A stretch of 64,000 nt of DNA from Clostridiales bacterium (GTDB lineage: Bacteria; Bacillota; Clostridia; Oscillospirales; UBA644), in contig JAEEJO010000032.1 in the NCBI GenBank assembly GCA_016281915.1, forward strand, positions 1 through 64,000, given 5' to 3'. Position numbers and translations under genes: made by a program. The notes beneath the pieces are model-generated. The model did no database searches. It was not told where the DNA came from and saw only the letters and a program-made list of their open reading frames with translations. Shown in pieces: positions 36,884-45,532 of this stretch. Positions within the stretch are counted from its first letter, which is position 1. Each line of letters opens with the position of its first letter.

Positions 36884-36912
36884 TTGAAAAATATTCGCTT
36901 TTTATGTATAAT
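36884..36912 (+). promoter_or_regulatory. Promoter of gdhA
   Basis: TTGAAA, 17-base spacer, TATAAT; leader of about 55 bases ending AGGAGGCG. Confidence 0.8.
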
Positions 36913-36953
36913 ATGCGGTATATTATTTTTTTGTGATATAATTTCATAATTAA

Positions 36954-38318
<1,365 letters not shown>

Positions 38319-38377
38319 AGCTTATTACGGCGCGACAGCTGTTTTAACGCCATTCAGATAAGTAACACCGAAATAAT

Positions 38378-38420
38378 AACGGCGCGGTTTATTTTATTGA
38401 TGAACCGTGCCGTTTTTATT
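38378..38420 (+). terminator. Terminator of gdhA
   Basis: A 12-bp stem AACGGCGCGGTT/AACCGTGCCGTT (38378-38389 with 38403-38414) with one G-T pair, followed by TTTATT. Confidence 0.85.
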
Positions 38421-38483
38421 GCTTATAACGAGGATTTTCCGATGTTTATTTTACGTGAAGCGTTTTTGAGATAACAAAAGGTA

Positions 38484-38513
38484 TTGATTTTTGCGTGAAA
38501 GATGTGATATAAT
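38484..38513 (+). promoter_or_regulatory. Promoter of the 38548 lipoprotein gene
   Basis: TTGATT, 18-base spacer, TATAAT with an extended TGTGA before the -10. Confidence 0.65.
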
Positions 38514-38547
38514 ACCGTTGGAAGTTTATAACGAAAAGGGATATAAT

Positions 38548-38946
38548 ATGAAAAAGATCGTTATTTTGCTTGCTTTTATGCTGCTTCTTCTGTCTTTGGC
38601 GGGCTGCTACAGTTATTCGTCCTCATACAGAGCAGTAGGCTTCATTCATTCAAACGAGGCTGAGTCGGCATTCATGAATTTCTATTCATTTGAAGGACGA
38701 ATGGTCTTCAAAATGAAGAGTTCGGGTGAAGGCGATATAAACTTCACCGCGAAGCTGGAATCGGGAAGCGCGTCCGTCTATTATGATCATAACCATAATG
38801 GCGCAAAGCAGGAGCTTTTTTCTGTTTCCGGCGGCGAAGAGATCGATTCTCACGGAGGATATATCGAAGCGGGAACGGTATATATCATCGTTGAAACGGA
38901 CGGCGAGTGCAAAAACGGAGAATTCCGCTTCAGTCTGGGTAAATAG
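38548..38946 (+). CDS. Small lipoprotein of unknown function
   Basis: Predicted exported lipoprotein of 132 residues: KKIVILLAFMLLLLSLAGCYSY carries the lipobox LAGC (Cys near 19). The mature domain seems to be all beta: MVFKMKSSGEGDINFTAKLESGSA and GGYIEAGTVYIIVETDG alternate polar and hydrophobic residues, resembling a small beta sandwich. I do not recognise the family. The start at 38548 follows AAAAGGG; the longer frame is rejected because its first codons overlap the promoter. The gene for the PARG fusion protein follows 66 bases later without a clear terminator, so the two may be cotranscribed. Confidence 0.75.
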   Translation: MKKIVILLAFMLLLLSLAGCYSYSSSYRAVGFIHSNEAESAFMNFYSFEGRMVFKMKSSGEGDINFTAKLESGSASVYYDHNHNGAKQELFSVSGGEEIDSHGGYIEAGTVYIIVETDGECKNGEFRFSLGK

Positions 38947-39012
38947 CCGCAGATACGCGGACGTATCCTTCAGAATTTCATGAAAAAAAACGTAATAACC
39001 GGGAGGGCTGAT

Positions 39013-40317
39013 ATGGATAAAAAAGACAATGATTTTTCCTTTGAAAGCGGCGGACACGGCCGCAGAATCGCGGTCAGAAACGACTGGAAGATATCCGATA
39101 TGCCCAAGGAGCACGAAATGTTTATCCTCAGCCGAACATTTACCCCACAGCAGATGTCCTCTCTTCGAAACGGCCACGTTCCCGAGCAGATGGAGGATAA
39201 ATGGTTCTGGTTTATGGAGGGTGATACGCTTTTTGCCCATCGCAGCTGGTCAGGATTCTGCATTTACCGCATAGATTTTAAGGCTGACGACAAGCATATC
39301 GTAAATGTAAACAGCTGCCCGGAACAGTATGAGCGCGGCAGCGATGACGAAGAAACGAAAACGCTGAACAGGCTTCTTGACAGGTGGACGGAAAAACCGT
39401 ATGATCATTACGGCGAGTGGCTCGAAGAAACGCTTGAAACCGTTCAAAAAAAGCAGCCTGCGAAAGCTCTTTCGCCAGACGAGGTAAGAGCGGCAAGGAT
39501 CGATATCTTTACGGACACATTCAACCAATGCCGGACTGATCCAGCCCTGATCGCGGCTGTTGCGGCATCAAAAATCAAAACGGAAGTATTTGCGGAAAAT
39601 CAGTATCCGCCATTCTTTCCCTCAGGCTGTGAAACAGGGATCACCGTATCAAAAAAACGCAGTTTTCAGGCCGCGGCGGATATCAAAAAAGAATATCCCG
39701 AATCAAAAATCGCAGTTCTCAACTTTGCAAACGCATTTTATCCGGGCGGAGGCGTGGCATCGGGTGCAAGCGCACAGGAAGAGTGCCTTTGCAGATGTTC
39801 TACGCTTTATCCTCTGCTTTACAGAAAATCCCTTGAAAACAGCTTTTACGGTTACCACAAAAAGATCGGTGATCCCAAAGCTACGGACGCGCTGATATAT
39901 ACCGAAGGTGTAGTGATATTCAAAACAGACACTGCTTTTCCTGAGATGATGAAAAAATCCGACTGGGTCACTGTTGACGTTATTACGTGCGCGGCTCCGG
40001 ATATGAGAAAATCGTCAAACCGTCACGTTCCGCTTACAGGCAACGCATCAAAAATGAGTGATCCTGAGCTTTTCGGGTATCACGTTCGCAGAGCCATACA
40101 TATTCTGACGGTTGCAGCCGCCAAAAAAGCAGATAATCTCGTTCTGGGCGCTTTCGGCTGCGGAGCTTTCGAAAACGATCCGCACGTTGTTGCAAGAGCG
40201 TATAAAACGGCATTGCAGGAGTTTAAAGGAGTATTCAGAAGAATAGAATTCGCCATATATTCACCTCCCGGAAACGAAGAAAACTACCGCGCGTTTTCAA
40301 AAGCGTTTGCCGATTGA
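39013..40317 (+). CDS. Poly(ADP-ribose) glycohydrolase-type macrodomain protein (TIGR02452 family) with N-terminal extra domain
   Basis: Likely removes ADP-ribose polymers or similar marks in the cytoplasm. Of 434 residues, the C-terminal half (about 160-430) is a PARG-type macrodomain as in TIGR02452 proteins: NFANAFYPGGGVASGASAQEE holds the PARG signature GGG-x7-QEE (Gly 245-247, Glu 256-257), and LGAFGCGAFENDP is the second conserved loop. The N-terminal part (about 1-145) contains KWFWFMEGDTLFAHRSWSGF and CIYRIDF, an aromatic-rich module I cannot name with certainty. GGGAGGG five bases before the ATG at 39013 fixes the start; an earlier ATG at 38980 lacks a ribosome site. Role in ADP-ribose metabolism is inferred. 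Confidence 0.87.
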   Translation: MDKKDNDFSFESGGHGRRIAVRNDWKISDMPKEHEMFILSRTFTPQQMSSLRNGHVPEQMEDKWFWFMEGDTLFAHRSWSGFCIYRIDFKADDKHIVNVNSCPEQYERGSDDEETKTLNRLLDRWTEKPYDHYGEWLEETLETVQKKQPAKALSPDEVRAARIDIFTDTFNQCRTDPALIAAVAASKIKTEVFAENQYPPFFPSGCETGITVSKKRSFQAAADIKKEYPESKIAVLNFANAFYPGGGVASGASAQEECLCRCSTLYPLLYRKSLENSFYGYHKKIGDPKATDALIYTEGVVIFKTDTAFPEMMKKSDWVTVDVITCAAPDMRKSSNRHVPLTGNASKMSDPELFGYHVRRAIHILTVAAAKKADNLVLGAFGCGAFENDPHVVARAYKTALQEFKGVFRRIEFAIYSPPGNEENYRAFSKAFAD

Positions 40318-40397
40318 GTCTGCGGACCTTGATCGTAAAAAAAGGCTTTTTTAATGCCCGTTTTTACGGACTTGTTAATTTCACAGAATAAAAAAAT

Positions 40398-40439
40398 ACC
40401 GCCGCAAAAGCATTATGCCTCGATGCGGCGGTTTTTTAT
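40398..40439. terminator. Terminator of the PARG-type gene, probably bidirectional
   Basis: A 9-bp stem ACCGCCGCA/TGCGGCGGT (40398-40406 with 40424-40432) followed by TTTTTATTT and preceded by an A-rich run. Confidence 0.88.
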
Positions 40440-40515
40440 TTCGGTAAAAGATATAAAACAGACAAGGCAAAAAACAGAATATTCGCCTTTTTACGGCTCT
40501 GACTTTTTTGAGTGA

Positions 40516-41154
40516 TTATGAAAGAAGAAGCTTTGATCCCATTTCAAACGCTTTTTGACATTCTTTCGGAAATACCGTTTCATGCCGTTTCTTTTTCGCT
40601 TCGGGATCAAACATCGTCCACTTCCAGTCAGTTTTACCGTAATCCGTTAGTTGCAGCGTATCGCCGCTTACAAGCACCTGCGTCGGTCCGACAAAACGGC
40701 TCAGCGTCTGCTGATAATTCTTAAGAAGACCTCTGTACATCATATCAGGCGCGTTGCTCGTCATAATAAGCAGGACGGGAACAGGACGTTCGTTGCAGCA
40801 CGGGTTTTCGAGGTTATAGGTAAGATACTGAAAAATAAGCCGTTCATAAAGCGCGCGAAACGATGCAGTCATCTCTGAAAGATAGTTGGGCGAACCGATG
40901 ATAAGTCCGTCAGATTCACGGATAGCGTCAAGAACGGGGGTAAGACCGTCTTTGCAGATACAGTGACCCTTGAATTTCTCTTTTTTGCATCCGAAGCAGG
41001 AAATACAGCCGGTATATCTCTCGAGCTTGAAAAGGTCGAAGCGTTCAACTGTCGCGCCTGCCGATTCCGCTCCTCTCGACGCCTCTGCTATCAGTGTTTC
41101 AGTGTTCCGTCCCATGCGGGGACCGGCGTTTACAGCAACTATTTTTTTATTCAT
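40516..41154 (-). CDS. NADPH-dependent FMN reductase / iron-sulfur flavoprotein-like
   Basis: Flavodoxin-fold protein of 212 residues. KIVAVNAGPRMGRNTETLIAEA is the phosphate-binding loop for FMN, GLIIGSPNYLSEMTASFRALYERL the second conserved region, and the compact cluster GCISCFGCKKEKFKGHCICKDG matches the Cys motif of iron-sulfur flavoproteins (Isf type), which carry a [4Fe-4S] cluster and pass electrons to oxygen or peroxide. It ends the oxidative-stress unit, 44 bases after the glutathione peroxidase gene. Electron partner unknown. Confidence 0.85.
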   Translation of the reverse strand: MNKKIVAVNAGPRMGRNTETLIAEASRGAESAGATVERFDLFKLERYTGCISCFGCKKEKFKGHCICKDGLTPVLDAIRESDGLIIGSPNYLSEMTASFRALYERLIFQYLTYNLENPCCNERPVPVLLIMTSNAPDMMYRGLLKNYQQTLSRFVGPTQVLVSGDTLQLTDYGKTDWKWTMFDPEAKKKRHETVFPKECQKAFEMGSKLLLS

Positions 41155-41198
41155 GCTTTGCTCCTTTTATGAACGATTTATTGTTTTCTCTTTGCAGC

Positions 41199-41738
41199 TT
41201 ACAGCAGAGCTTTTACGCATGCCTCCACTTCGGAAATATCAGCCGTAGGCTCAAAGCGCGCAACGACGTTTCCTTTGCGGTCGATGATGAACTTTGTGAA
41301 GTTCCACTTGATATCGGGCTTTTTGTCCCAGTCAGGGTCTTTTTCCGCGAACATTTTTTCAAGCAGAGCTTTATACGGATGCTCGCCAAAGCCTTCAAAT
41401 CCTTTCTGTGATTTCAGGTATGTATAGAGCGGCAGCTCGTTTTCACCGTTCACGTCCGCCTTTTTCATCTGCGGAAAGGTCGTGTTGAAATGCATCATGC
41501 AAAATTCGTGTATCTCCTCATCCGTTCCCGGAGCCTGTCCGCCGAACTGATTGCAGGGAATATCGAGAATTTCAAGACCCTTGTCATGATAATCGCGGTA
41601 CATTTGCTCTATGGGCGCATATTGATGGGTAAATCCGCATCCGGTGGCGGTGTTGACGACCATAATAACTTTGCCTTTATAATCTGCAAGATTCAACTTT
41701 TCACCTTTTCCGGTTAAAACCGTGTAATCGTATATCAT
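41199..41738 (-). CDS. Glutathione peroxidase (Cys type)
   Basis: Thiol peroxidase of 179 residues that reduces peroxides. Family motifs: VVNTATGCGFTHQYAPIEQMY with catalytic Cys34 (TGC codon, so cysteine, not selenocysteine), LDIPCNQFGGQAPGTDEEI with the conserved Gln, and KWNFTKFIIDRKG with the Trp-Asn-Phe-Thr-Lys-Phe signature. Bacterial homologues of this type often use thioredoxin rather than glutathione. Preceded by AAAGGAG. It lies between the OhrR-like regulator gene and a flavoprotein gene in the redox unit. Confidence 0.94.
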   Translation of the reverse strand: MIYDYTVLTGKGEKLNLADYKGKVIMVVNTATGCGFTHQYAPIEQMYRDYHDKGLEILDIPCNQFGGQAPGTDEEIHEFCMMHFNTTFPQMKKADVNGENELPLYTYLKSQKGFEGFGEHPYKALLEKMFAEKDPDWDKKPDIKWNFTKFIIDRKGNVVARFEPTADISEVEACVKALL

Positions 41739-41781
41739 TCTTCATTCTCCTTTTTGCCGAAGCAAATGATTTTTTTGCAAT

Positions 41782-41862
41782 TTATGCATTTGCGGCATCG
41801 GCTCGCCGCCTTATGATAATAATAAGAAATATTCCGCATATGGTTGCGGCGCATGTAATCAT
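41782..41862 (-). CDS. Candidate tiny membrane protein (26 residues)
   Basis: Between the MarR and peroxidase genes lies a short frame with the sequence MITCAATICGIFLIIIIR plus RRADAANA: one hydrophobic helix followed by a basic patch, a common form of bacterial small membrane proteins. The frame also stays open upstream, giving IKKALKA before the Met, and an ATT start with GAGGA eight bases before it is possible. No clear ribosome site precedes the ATG itself. Coding is uncertain; the gap has no other function visible. Confidence 0.3.
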   Translation of the reverse strand: MITCAATICGIFLIIIIRRRADAANA

Positions 41863-41887
41863 CGCTTTTAACGCTTTTTTAATGCGG

Positions 41888-42349
41888 TCATTCCTCGCAA
41901 TTATCCATTCGTGAAAGCGCTTTGTCCAGAAGGCGTTTCAGCTCTTTCAGCTCGTTCTGGGGAAGATCTATGCACCCTTTCATGGAAGCGGGAACGCATA
42001 GCGCGCTCTCTTTCAGCTCTTCGCCTTTTTTTGTAAGAGAAAGCAAGAGCTTTCGTTCGTTTCCGTCAGGACGTGTGCGCAAAATATACCCCTGCTTTTC
42101 CAGCCTTTTCAGGAGCGGCGCAAGTGTTCCCGAATCGAGATGAACTATTATGCCTAGGTCGCCTTCGGTCATATCGCCCTTTTCCCAAAGCACCATCATT
42201 ACAACGTATTGAGTGTATGTGAGATTCAACTTTTCAAGAGGCTTTCGGTATCGTCTCACAATTTCCTTTGCGCATGCATACATCGGGAAGCACAGTTGGT
42301 TTTCGAGCCGTATGCTGTCATATACTGACGCGTTCTGTGTATTCTCCAT
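41888..42349 (-). CDS. MarR family regulator, OhrR-like redox sensor
   Basis: Winged-helix repressor of 153 residues. The N-terminal LENQLCFPMYACAKEI resembles the LxNQLCFxLY segment of OhrR, whose Cys (here Cys20) is oxidised by organic peroxides and releases DNA. The DNA-binding part is LTYTQYVVMMVLWEKG and LGIIVHLDSGTLAPLLKRLEKQGYILRTR, the latter typical of MarR recognition helix and wing. Its start overlaps the flavodoxin stop by one base (TAATG), so the two are coupled. The adjacent peroxidase gene is the obvious target. Confidence 0.92.
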   Translation of the reverse strand: MENTQNASVYDSIRLENQLCFPMYACAKEIVRRYRKPLEKLNLTYTQYVVMMVLWEKGDMTEGDLGIIVHLDSGTLAPLLKRLEKQGYILRTRPDGNERKLLLSLTKKGEELKESALCVPASMKGCIDLPQNELKELKRLLDKALSRMDNCEE

Positions 42350-42741
42350 TACATAAACTTCCTTGCAAACTCCGCAGCGTCCTTCAGTTTATCGTCACCG
42401 GGCTTGCCTCTGACGTAAAACGATTCTTTTTCAACGGGGATCCCCGCATCGGTCAAGCCGTTTTTTATCAGATCGACAGCATGCTTTGAAAGCCATGAGG
42501 TAGAGAAAACCACGGCTTTAACGGCATCTTCCTTTTTCAGACTTTTCAGGTATTCTTTCAGATTATTGTCGATCCCGTATGCGTAAAGCGCTCCCCCTAG
42601 GAACAGAACGTCAACGGGCTCGCTGATGGCTGCGTTTGCCTGATCAACGGATATCGCCTCAACTCCCGACGCTTTTGCGATCGCCTCCGCAACTGCTCTT
42701 GTGTTTCCCGAACGGGAATAGTATCTTACTGCAATTTTCAT
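42349..42741 (-). CDS. Flavodoxin
   Basis: Short FMN electron carrier of 130 residues. YYSRSGNTRAVAEAIAKASG is the phosphate-binding loop of flavodoxins, DVLFLGGALYAYG is the second loop and VVFSTSWLSKHAVDLI the third. It replaces ferredoxin in many electron transfers under iron shortage or stress. Just upstream of the MarR regulator gene. A hairpin with a 10-bp stem lies in the gap before it (42775-42799) but without T tract. Confidence 0.88.
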   Translation of the reverse strand: MKIAVRYYSRSGNTRAVAEAIAKASGVEAISVDQANAAISEPVDVLFLGGALYAYGIDNNLKEYLKSLKKEDAVKAVVFSTSWLSKHAVDLIKNGLTDAGIPVEKESFYVRGKPGDDKLKDAAEFARKFM

Positions 42742-42774
42742 GGGTGTTACCCTCCGTTTGTAGTTATTCTGAAA

Positions 42775-42799
42775 TGCCGTCTCAATATATGAGACGGCA
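42775..42799. terminator. Hairpin in the redox unit
   Basis: A 10-bp perfect stem TGCCGTCTCA/TGAGACGGCA (42775-42784 with 42790-42799) without a following T tract. It could be an RNA processing or stability element between the two flavoprotein genes. Confidence 0.4.
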
Positions 42800-42864
42800 C
42801 GGTTTCTTACCTTTCAACAGGTCTGTATACGTTTTATTATTATGAAATATGACTGAGCCTTCAT

Positions 42865-43374
42865 TTATAACGTTTTTGCAAAAGAGCAGATCTCGGCAAG
42901 CTTCGCTTCGGATTTGTTTTCGTTTCCTGTCGCGGTGCAGATACCCATATCCTGAATGCCGACGTAACCGGTGAACGCTTTGTACTGAGCGATCGCGGCG
43001 TCGTAAGCGCCGGAACCGGAGCTGAGAAGCAGAGCGGCCTTCGTTGCCTTGGCGGGTTTTCCGATACAGTAGACTCTCTGCCATGCGGCTTCAAGCTGTG
43101 CCGTCGGAGCAAAGTAGTATATGGGTGAAGCAAATACGACCATATCGCTTTCAAGATAAGCGGGCATGATCTTTTCAAGATCGTCCTTCTGAATGCATTT
43201 ACCTTCGCCTTTTGTATGGCAGTATTCGCATGCAAGACAGCCGTTTATTTTCATTTTGCCTACGTGAAGCACTTCGACTTCATGTCCCGCCTCTTCGGCG
43301 CCCTTACGGAACGCTTCTATCATCGCGGCGGTGTTTTCATTGCGGGGACTTCCGTTCAAAACTGAAATTTTCAT
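42865..43374 (-). CDS. Flavodoxin-family NAD(P)H oxidoreductase (iron-sulfur flavoprotein-like)
   Basis: Flavodoxin-fold protein of 169 residues. KISVLNGSPRNENTAAMIEAF is the classical FMN-binding start, NGCLACEYCHTKGEGKCIQKDD a Cys cluster as in iron-sulfur flavoproteins, and DMVVFASPIYYFAPTAQLEAAWQR the substrate-side loop. Related proteins reduce quinones, oxygen or small electrophiles. It follows the ferritin-like gene after 16 bases and is likely in the same transcript. Confidence 0.88.
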   Translation of the reverse strand: MKISVLNGSPRNENTAAMIEAFRKGAEEAGHEVEVLHVGKMKINGCLACEYCHTKGEGKCIQKDDLEKIMPAYLESDMVVFASPIYYFAPTAQLEAAWQRVYCIGKPAKATKAALLLSSGSGAYDAAIAQYKAFTGYVGIQDMGICTATGNENKSEAKLAEICSFAKTL

Positions 43375-43390
43375 ATTCTTTTACTCCCGA

Positions 43391-43840
43391 TCAGTCGCCA
43401 AGCATTTCTATCATGTAGTTTTCTATACCGATCTGCTCGATCAGGCAGAGATGACCTTTGACCCAGTTGAAGTGTTCCTGTTCGTCTATAATGAACTGTT
43501 CGATCATATGTCTTGTGATATAATCGTCATCAAACATTGCCAGAGACTTGGACATCATCGGCAGAGCCTCTGCTGAATCCTTGCAGTCATATTCAAGCAT
43601 TTCCTTGATGTCGGTGATAACAGGGTATTCCTGGATCGTTACTGCGGGAGTCTGACCGAGTTCGATGAGGCGCGCGTTGACCTTTTTTGCCTCTTCCCAT
43701 TCTTCATCCGATTCCGCCATGATCTTATCTGCGAGTTTGTTGAGTCCGCGTGCTCTGAGAAGCTGCGCGTGTATGGAATGCTGCTGTGAATTGCCGAACC
43801 AGCCCTTTGCAAATTCTTTCAAAAGCTCGATTTTAGTCAT
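43391..43840 (-). CDS. Ferritin-like (bacterioferritin-related) protein
   Basis: Four-helix iron-storage-type protein of 149 residues. FIIDEQEHFNWVKGHLCLIEQIG is the C-terminal bacterioferritin block with the ExxH ferroxidase pair. Elsewhere the usual ligands differ: the stretch KIMAESDEEWEEAKKVNARLIELG replaces the expected ExxH of helix B by Glu-rich residues, and helix A reads NSQQHSIHAQLL. So a non-standard dinuclear site, or a different role, is possible. GGAGGATATT fixes the start at 43840 within a longer frame. A good promoter lies upstream at 43902-43929. Confidence 0.78.
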   Translation of the reverse strand: MTKIELLKEFAKGWFGNSQQHSIHAQLLRARGLNKLADKIMAESDEEWEEAKKVNARLIELGQTPAVTIQEYPVITDIKEMLEYDCKDSAEALPMMSKSLAMFDDDYITRHMIEQFIIDEQEHFNWVKGHLCLIEQIGIENYMIEMLGD

Positions 43841-43901
43841 TTTAATATCCTCCGTAATATATATTGTGCGCTGTCTTATTGTGCGCAATCATTTTGAGTA
43901 T

Positions 43902-43929
43902 ATTATACCATATTCAAAGGATATTTCAA
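43902..43929 (-). promoter_or_regulatory. Promoter of the ferritin-like gene and redox unit
   Basis: Minus-strand TTGAAA (43929-43924), 16-base spacer, TATAAT (43907-43902). A GTGCGC direct repeat lies just downstream at about 43866 and 43881. Confidence 0.65.
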
Positions 43930-43977
43930 TCAATAATACGTTCTTCGTCTCTCATGATGAGAGAAAAAAGCAATATT

Positions 43978-44538
43978 CTATCGTTGTTTGCGGATCAGAT
44001 ACTGCTTCAGGGGTTCAGGCAGAGAGCTTTCGTAAAGGTCTGCTATCTCCTCCGGAGTTGCATCGTGTTTCCCAAGGATCCATTCGCACGTAAGACATAC
44101 AGTTCCCAGACAGTATGCGCGGATAAGCAATTCTTCTTTGGCAGTCAGATTTTCTTTGCCGCTGACCGTCACGATATGCTTTTTAAGCGCATCAAAGTTT
44201 ATTTCGGTCATATAACGGATAAATGAATCGTGTCCGGACGTGTGTGAAAACAGGTTTGCGAGGTATTCCCGTTCCGAAAAAAACCAGTTTGCCCCGTCGG
44301 CAAGTGTTTGTTTCCATGAATACGAATCGCTTATCCGCCCCATGATTTCGGCCACGCTGCGTGTGTGATCCCATGCGATAAGATCGTATTTATCACTGAA
44401 GTTGCGATAAAACGTCGCAGGGGAATAACCGCAGTTATTCACGATATCCTGCACGGTTATCCTGTCTATGTTCTTTTTTGCCGCAACCTCGCGAAAGGCT
44501 TCGGCAAGTATTTCTTTTGAAGTTTTGCGCTTTACCAT
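43978..44538 (-). CDS. TetR/AcrR family transcriptional regulator
   Basis: DNA-binding repressor of 186 residues. The N-terminal helix-turn-helix is KEILAEAFREVAAKKNIDRITVQDIVNNCGYSPATFYRNFSDKY (split: AEAFREVAAKK, ITVQDIVNNCGYS, ATFYRNFSDKYDL), a clear TetR signature. The C-terminal half is a divergent ligand/dimer domain with WKQTLADGANWFF and several Cys and His residues. GGAGG five bases before the ATG at 44538 favours that start over the ATG directly before it. Probably controls its own unit with the small membrane protein and DUF4177 genes. Confidence 0.9.
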   Translation of the reverse strand: MVKRKTSKEILAEAFREVAAKKNIDRITVQDIVNNCGYSPATFYRNFSDKYDLIAWDHTRSVAEIMGRISDSYSWKQTLADGANWFFSEREYLANLFSHTSGHDSFIRYMTEINFDALKKHIVTVSGKENLTAKEELLIRAYCLGTVCLTCEWILGKHDATPEEIADLYESSLPEPLKQYLIRKQR

Positions 44539-44563
44539 CATACCCTCCGCAAAAAGTAAATCT

Positions 44564-44749
44564 CTATTCGTCCTTTTTTGCAATCGTGTAAACAGCACAG
44601 GCAAAAAGAACGATCAGACAGATTCCGACGATCAGGCACTCTGCAATTATTTCGTAATCGTTGGCTGCAATTTTTAATCCCATTGCCGTGACTGCTGCAA
44701 TGCCGGCTGCAGAAGCGATCAGAGAGGCGTATTTTACAGCCTTTTTCAT
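44564..44749 (-). CDS. Small two-helix membrane protein of unknown function
   Basis: A 61-residue protein: MKKAVKYASLIASAAGIAAV is followed by two hydrophobic helices (about 8-27 and 34-55) and a charged end TIAKKDE. I do not recognise the family. AGAAGGA precedes the ATG at 44749, two bases after the DUF4177 stop; longer frames run over that gene and are rejected. It may act with the TetR regulator, for example as part of a stress response in the membrane. Confidence 0.7.
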   Translation of the reverse strand: MKKAVKYASLIASAAGIAAVTAMGLKIAANDYEIIAECLIVGICLIVLFACAVYTIAKKDE

Positions 44750-44751
44750 GA

Positions 44752-44952
44752 CTATTGGTCCTTCTTTCTTTTGAAAACGAACACTATGCTTTTTGATGAG
44801 CCGTAGCTTTGATTTGTGGATGTGCTGCTGACAAGCTCCCATCCGTCGTTTCCGAGAACATTGAGATTGTTTTCAATCTGATGAGCTTCTACGTCCCCGC
44901 CAAAAACCCCTTTTGTATCGTAAACGATCACTTTATATTCGAACTTATCCAT
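44752..44952 (-). CDS. DUF4177 domain protein
   Basis: A 66-residue protein of the DUF4177 family: DKFEYKVIVYDTKGVFGG and the block LNVLGNDGWELVSSTSTNQ with ending VFVFKRK are typical. The family is widespread and functionally uncharacterised; its fold is a small beta sheet with the motif GWELVS. First gene of the three-gene unit with a membrane protein and a TetR regulator. Own promoter at 45044-45073. Confidence 0.85.
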   Translation of the reverse strand: MDKFEYKVIVYDTKGVFGGDVEAHQIENNLNVLGNDGWELVSSTSTNQSYGSSKSIVFVFKRKKDQ

Positions 44953-45043
44953 ATTTATTGCGCTCCTTCACCCGTTTGTCGGGTCAATTGTTTATCCTGA
45001 TTTGCAGACCGTTCTTTACGTAAGCCTACCCGGATACGCATAT

Positions 45044-45073
45044 ATTATATCATCAAAAAGAACGAGGTGTCAA
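45044..45073 (-). promoter_or_regulatory. Promoter of the DUF4177-TetR unit
   Basis: Minus-strand TTGACA (45073-45068), 18-base spacer, TATAAT (45049-45044). A small hairpin ACCCG/CGGGT lies in the leader near 44975. Confidence 0.65.
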
Positions 45074-45140
45074 GTAAGGAAAAGGATTTTTCGGGAATAA
45101 TTCTTATTTTTTTCGCCTGTGTTTTCGTAAGCGTTCCGTA

Positions 45141-45171
45141 TGTGAAAAAGTCCTCCAAAAGGAGGACTTTT
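45141..45171 (-). terminator. Hairpin in the 580-base gap, minus-strand terminator-like
   Basis: An 11-bp stem AAAAGTCCTCC/GGAGGACTTTT (45146-45156 with 45161-45171). In the minus direction a run of five T follows. No gene ends just before it on that strand. The rest of the 44953-45532 gap holds two promoters and a second hairpin near 45221-45258 (CCGGA with TCCGG), and no convincing gene. Confidence 0.45.
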
Positions 45172-45441
45172 CAAAAAAGAGAAGGTAGATATGAAAAACA
45201 GGAGAACTTTTTTTTAGAATCCGGAACCCGGTTGCTTTTGCAACAAGGCTCCGGAAAAGAGAGAGGGGGAGAAATAATCAAAAAAACACCGTATCAGAAT
45301 AATAATCTGATAACATGGAGATTATATCACCAAATTGCCGCCAAAAATTGATACATATGTGTCATGAATGTAGCAGATGAAAGAATGACGCAGTCACTCA
45401 AAGTTGTCGATAAAATTTATTATAAAACTTAAAAAAGCCTC

Positions 45442-45469
45442 TTCCATTTTTTTATTTTTATGGTATAAT
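45442..45469 (+). promoter_or_regulatory. Weak promoter of the two-component/sialidase unit
   Basis: TATAAT at 45464-45469 preceded after 16 bases by TTCCAT, a poor -35. Such a weak -35 is often seen where an activator is needed, perhaps the encoded regulator. Confidence 0.45.
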
Positions 45470-45532
45470 AAACATGATAAAATCAAATTCGCAAAGCAGA
45501 TTCGATAAGCAGAAAACAGGGAGGTTATGCTT

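Noticed and set aside
41199..41738. Possible selenocysteine form of glutathione peroxidase
   Set aside because: The active-site codon is TGC, cysteine; no in-frame TGA is present.
45067..45351. Plus-strand frame of 94 codons in the gap before the response regulator
   Set aside because: It spans two hairpins, overlaps the promoter of the DUF4177 unit, and its composition is low-complexity and Lys-rich without a good ribosome site.
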